Source of the DNA: Zancudomyces culisetae
Taxonomy: Eukaryota > Kickxellomycota > Harpellomycetes > Harpellales > Legeriomycetaceae
Assembly (NCBI GenBank): GCA_001969505.1
Contig: LSSK01000089.1
Span: 1-31,169, forward strand
DNA length: 31,169 nt
Reading direction: 5' to 3'
Below, piece after piece: positions 30,399-31,169 of this stretch; position 1 is the stretch's first letter; every line of letters begins with the position of its first letter. A program made the position numbers and the translations under genes. The notes under the pieces were generated by a model. That model saw only the letters and a program-made list of their open reading frames with translations, did not search any database and was not told where the DNA came from.

Positions 30399-31169
30399 TT
30401 AAAAGTTTACAGAGAACGAGTTATTTGAGCCTAAAGGTGCTATGTTGCCATTCTCACCTCGTTTTGCAACAGCCACAGGTACTTCACCTACACCAGTGTT
30501 CTCCGGGTTTATAGTATTTAGTGTGCCGAAATCAGTGGTAGTTGGTGGTAATGTCGACAAAAATGCTTCAGCTGGAAGAGGGGTTGATCCCGAAGTGTTA
30601 TCTGTCTCTAGAGGTATTGACGTAACTATGTCCCCTTGGGTTTCTTCAGAGGCAAGCAGGACGGTATCTGCAAGTGTAGAAATCACGCTAAAACTAAAGA
30701 CTGGTGATGTAGTTAAAAACACAGTATTACGTTCTGTTAACACCCCACTAGATATTGTCTGAGTAACGAGGACAAAATTTGGTCGTCGAATTGGTACTCT
30801 TATGGTTGAAACAGTAGGAAAAGTAGTCACAGTTACTTCTTGTGATGGGGTTGATGCTGCTATGATTGCGGCGCTGTTAGTGGTGGTCACAGTTACGGTT
30901 TGTGGTTGAGCTGGTGTTGGTGCTGTTATGATTGCGGCGCTATTGGTGGTGGTCACAGTTACGGTTTGTGGTTGAGCTGGGGTTGGTGCAGTTATGGTTG
31001 CGATACTGATGATGGTGGTCACAGTCACTTGTTGTGGTGGAGGACCTGGTGCAGTTATGGTTGAAATGCTGGTGATAGTAGTCACAGTTAATCCTTGTGG
31101 TTGGGCTGGTACTGCTGGTATAATTGCTGCAGTATTAGTGGTAGTCACTGTCACTGTTTGTGGTTGGAC
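30399..31169 (-). CDS. C-terminal part of a Thr/Val-repeat surface-type protein (runs off the window)
   Basis: The frame is open to the right edge, so only the last 256 residues are visible. The start lies outside; the first GTG here is internal. The N-proximal half consists of 20-22-residue repeats with the core QTVTVTTTNSAAII followed by APTPAQPQ. These are rich in Thr, Val, Ala, Pro and Gln, like O-glycosylated stalks of fungal wall proteins or secreted hydrolases. The following region is Ser/Thr/Leu-rich (SGVLTERNTVFLTT, LPPTTTDFGTL). The end reads VAVAKRGENGNIAPLGSN, with a Lys-Arg pair of the Kex2 type, and there is no hydrophobic GPI tail. A GTAAAC just before the stop could be a splice donor to a further exon, but I found no convincing one. 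The catalytic or binding domain, if any, is not visible. Confidence 0.6.
   Translation of the reverse strand, partial: VQPQTVTVTTTNTAAIIPAVPAQPQGLTVTTITSISTITAPGPPPQQVTVTTIISIATITAPTPAQPQTVTVTTTNSAAIITAPTPAQPQTVTVTTTNSAAIIAASTPSQEVTVTTFPTVSTIRVPIRRPNFVLVTQTISSGVLTERNTVFLTTSPVFSFSVISTLADTVLLASEETQGDIVTSIPLETDNTSGSTPLPAEAFLSTLPPTTTDFGTLNTINPENTGVGEVPVAVAKRGENGNIAPLGSNNSFSVNF
30826..31169 (-). repeat. 60-66 bp coding tandem repeat
   Basis: Repeat units, anchored at GTCAC on the plus strand, begin at 30826, 30886, 30952, 31018, 31081 and 31144, so spacings are 60, 66, 66, 63 and 63 bp. All are multiples of three and keep the frame. The two units around 30886-31017 are the most alike, suggesting recent exchange. 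The array continues past the window. Confidence 0.9.

Noticed and set aside
1-31169. Search for CRISPR arrays, transposable elements, rRNA, tRNA or snRNA genes
   Set aside because: No regular spaced repeats, terminal inverted repeats with a transposase, long terminal repeats or RNA-gene signatures were found by eye. A tRNAscan or Infernal run could still reveal divergent small RNAs.

Overview
The window is a stretch of fungal nuclear DNA, AT-rich (my rough impression is mid-30s % GC), with eukaryotic genes on both strands, long gene-free spacers and frequent short spliceosomal introns. Seven genes with recognisable or clearly modelled products carry about fifteen introns (36 to 300 bp scale). 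Their donors are mostly GTAAGN or GTAAN rather than the rigid GTATGT of Saccharomyces, and branch sites of CTAAC or CTGAC type can be seen in several. A CTG codon at 10245-10247 falls on a leucine conserved in glycerol-3-phosphate dehydrogenases, so the standard code fits. The presence of DDB1, which most budding yeasts have lost, together with a fungal MED1, points to an early-diverging, relatively intron-rich yeast or a near relative. Dipodascaceae, Trichomonascaceae or Lipomycetaceae-like lineages would fit; this placement is inference, not proof.

Layout: 415-5208 (-) DDB1 (CUL4 ubiquitin-ligase adaptor); 5209-9064 a 3.8 kb spacer with no recognised gene; 9065-11387 (+) GUT2; 11715-12237 (+) a small lysine-rich protein of three exons; 12652-14192 (-) PKP1-type mitochondrial dehydrogenase kinase; 15287-15514 (+) a possible 59-residue protein; 16641-19365 (-) MED1; 19860-20892 (+) GIR2; 21248-21992 (-) a membrane-anchored nucleoside diphosphate kinase; 22387-23236 (-) a candidate unlisted multi-exon gene; 23554-25536 (+) PPN1 endopolyphosphatase; 25883-27697 (-) mitochondrial malic enzyme; 27698-30398 a spacer; 30399-31169 (-) the C-terminal end of a Thr/Val-repeat surface-type protein that runs off the window.

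A 113-base N gap (16455-16567) is flanked by two 1,010-base copies of the same MED1 3' region. The left copy ends exactly at the gap and the right copy begins exactly at it. They differ at three bases. This is the signature of two overlapping contig ends (probably two haplotypes) scaffolded without merging, so the duplication is probably not real.

No operon logic or dedicated new system is visible. Several genes serve mitochondrial redox and carbon flow: GUT2 feeds electrons from glycerol-3-phosphate, PKP1 restrains pyruvate (or branched-chain) dehydrogenase, and the malic enzyme makes pyruvate from malate. The most worthwhile leads are the candidate gene at 22387-23236, the membrane-anchored NDK, DDB1 retention with a GC-AG intron, and the gap artefact.
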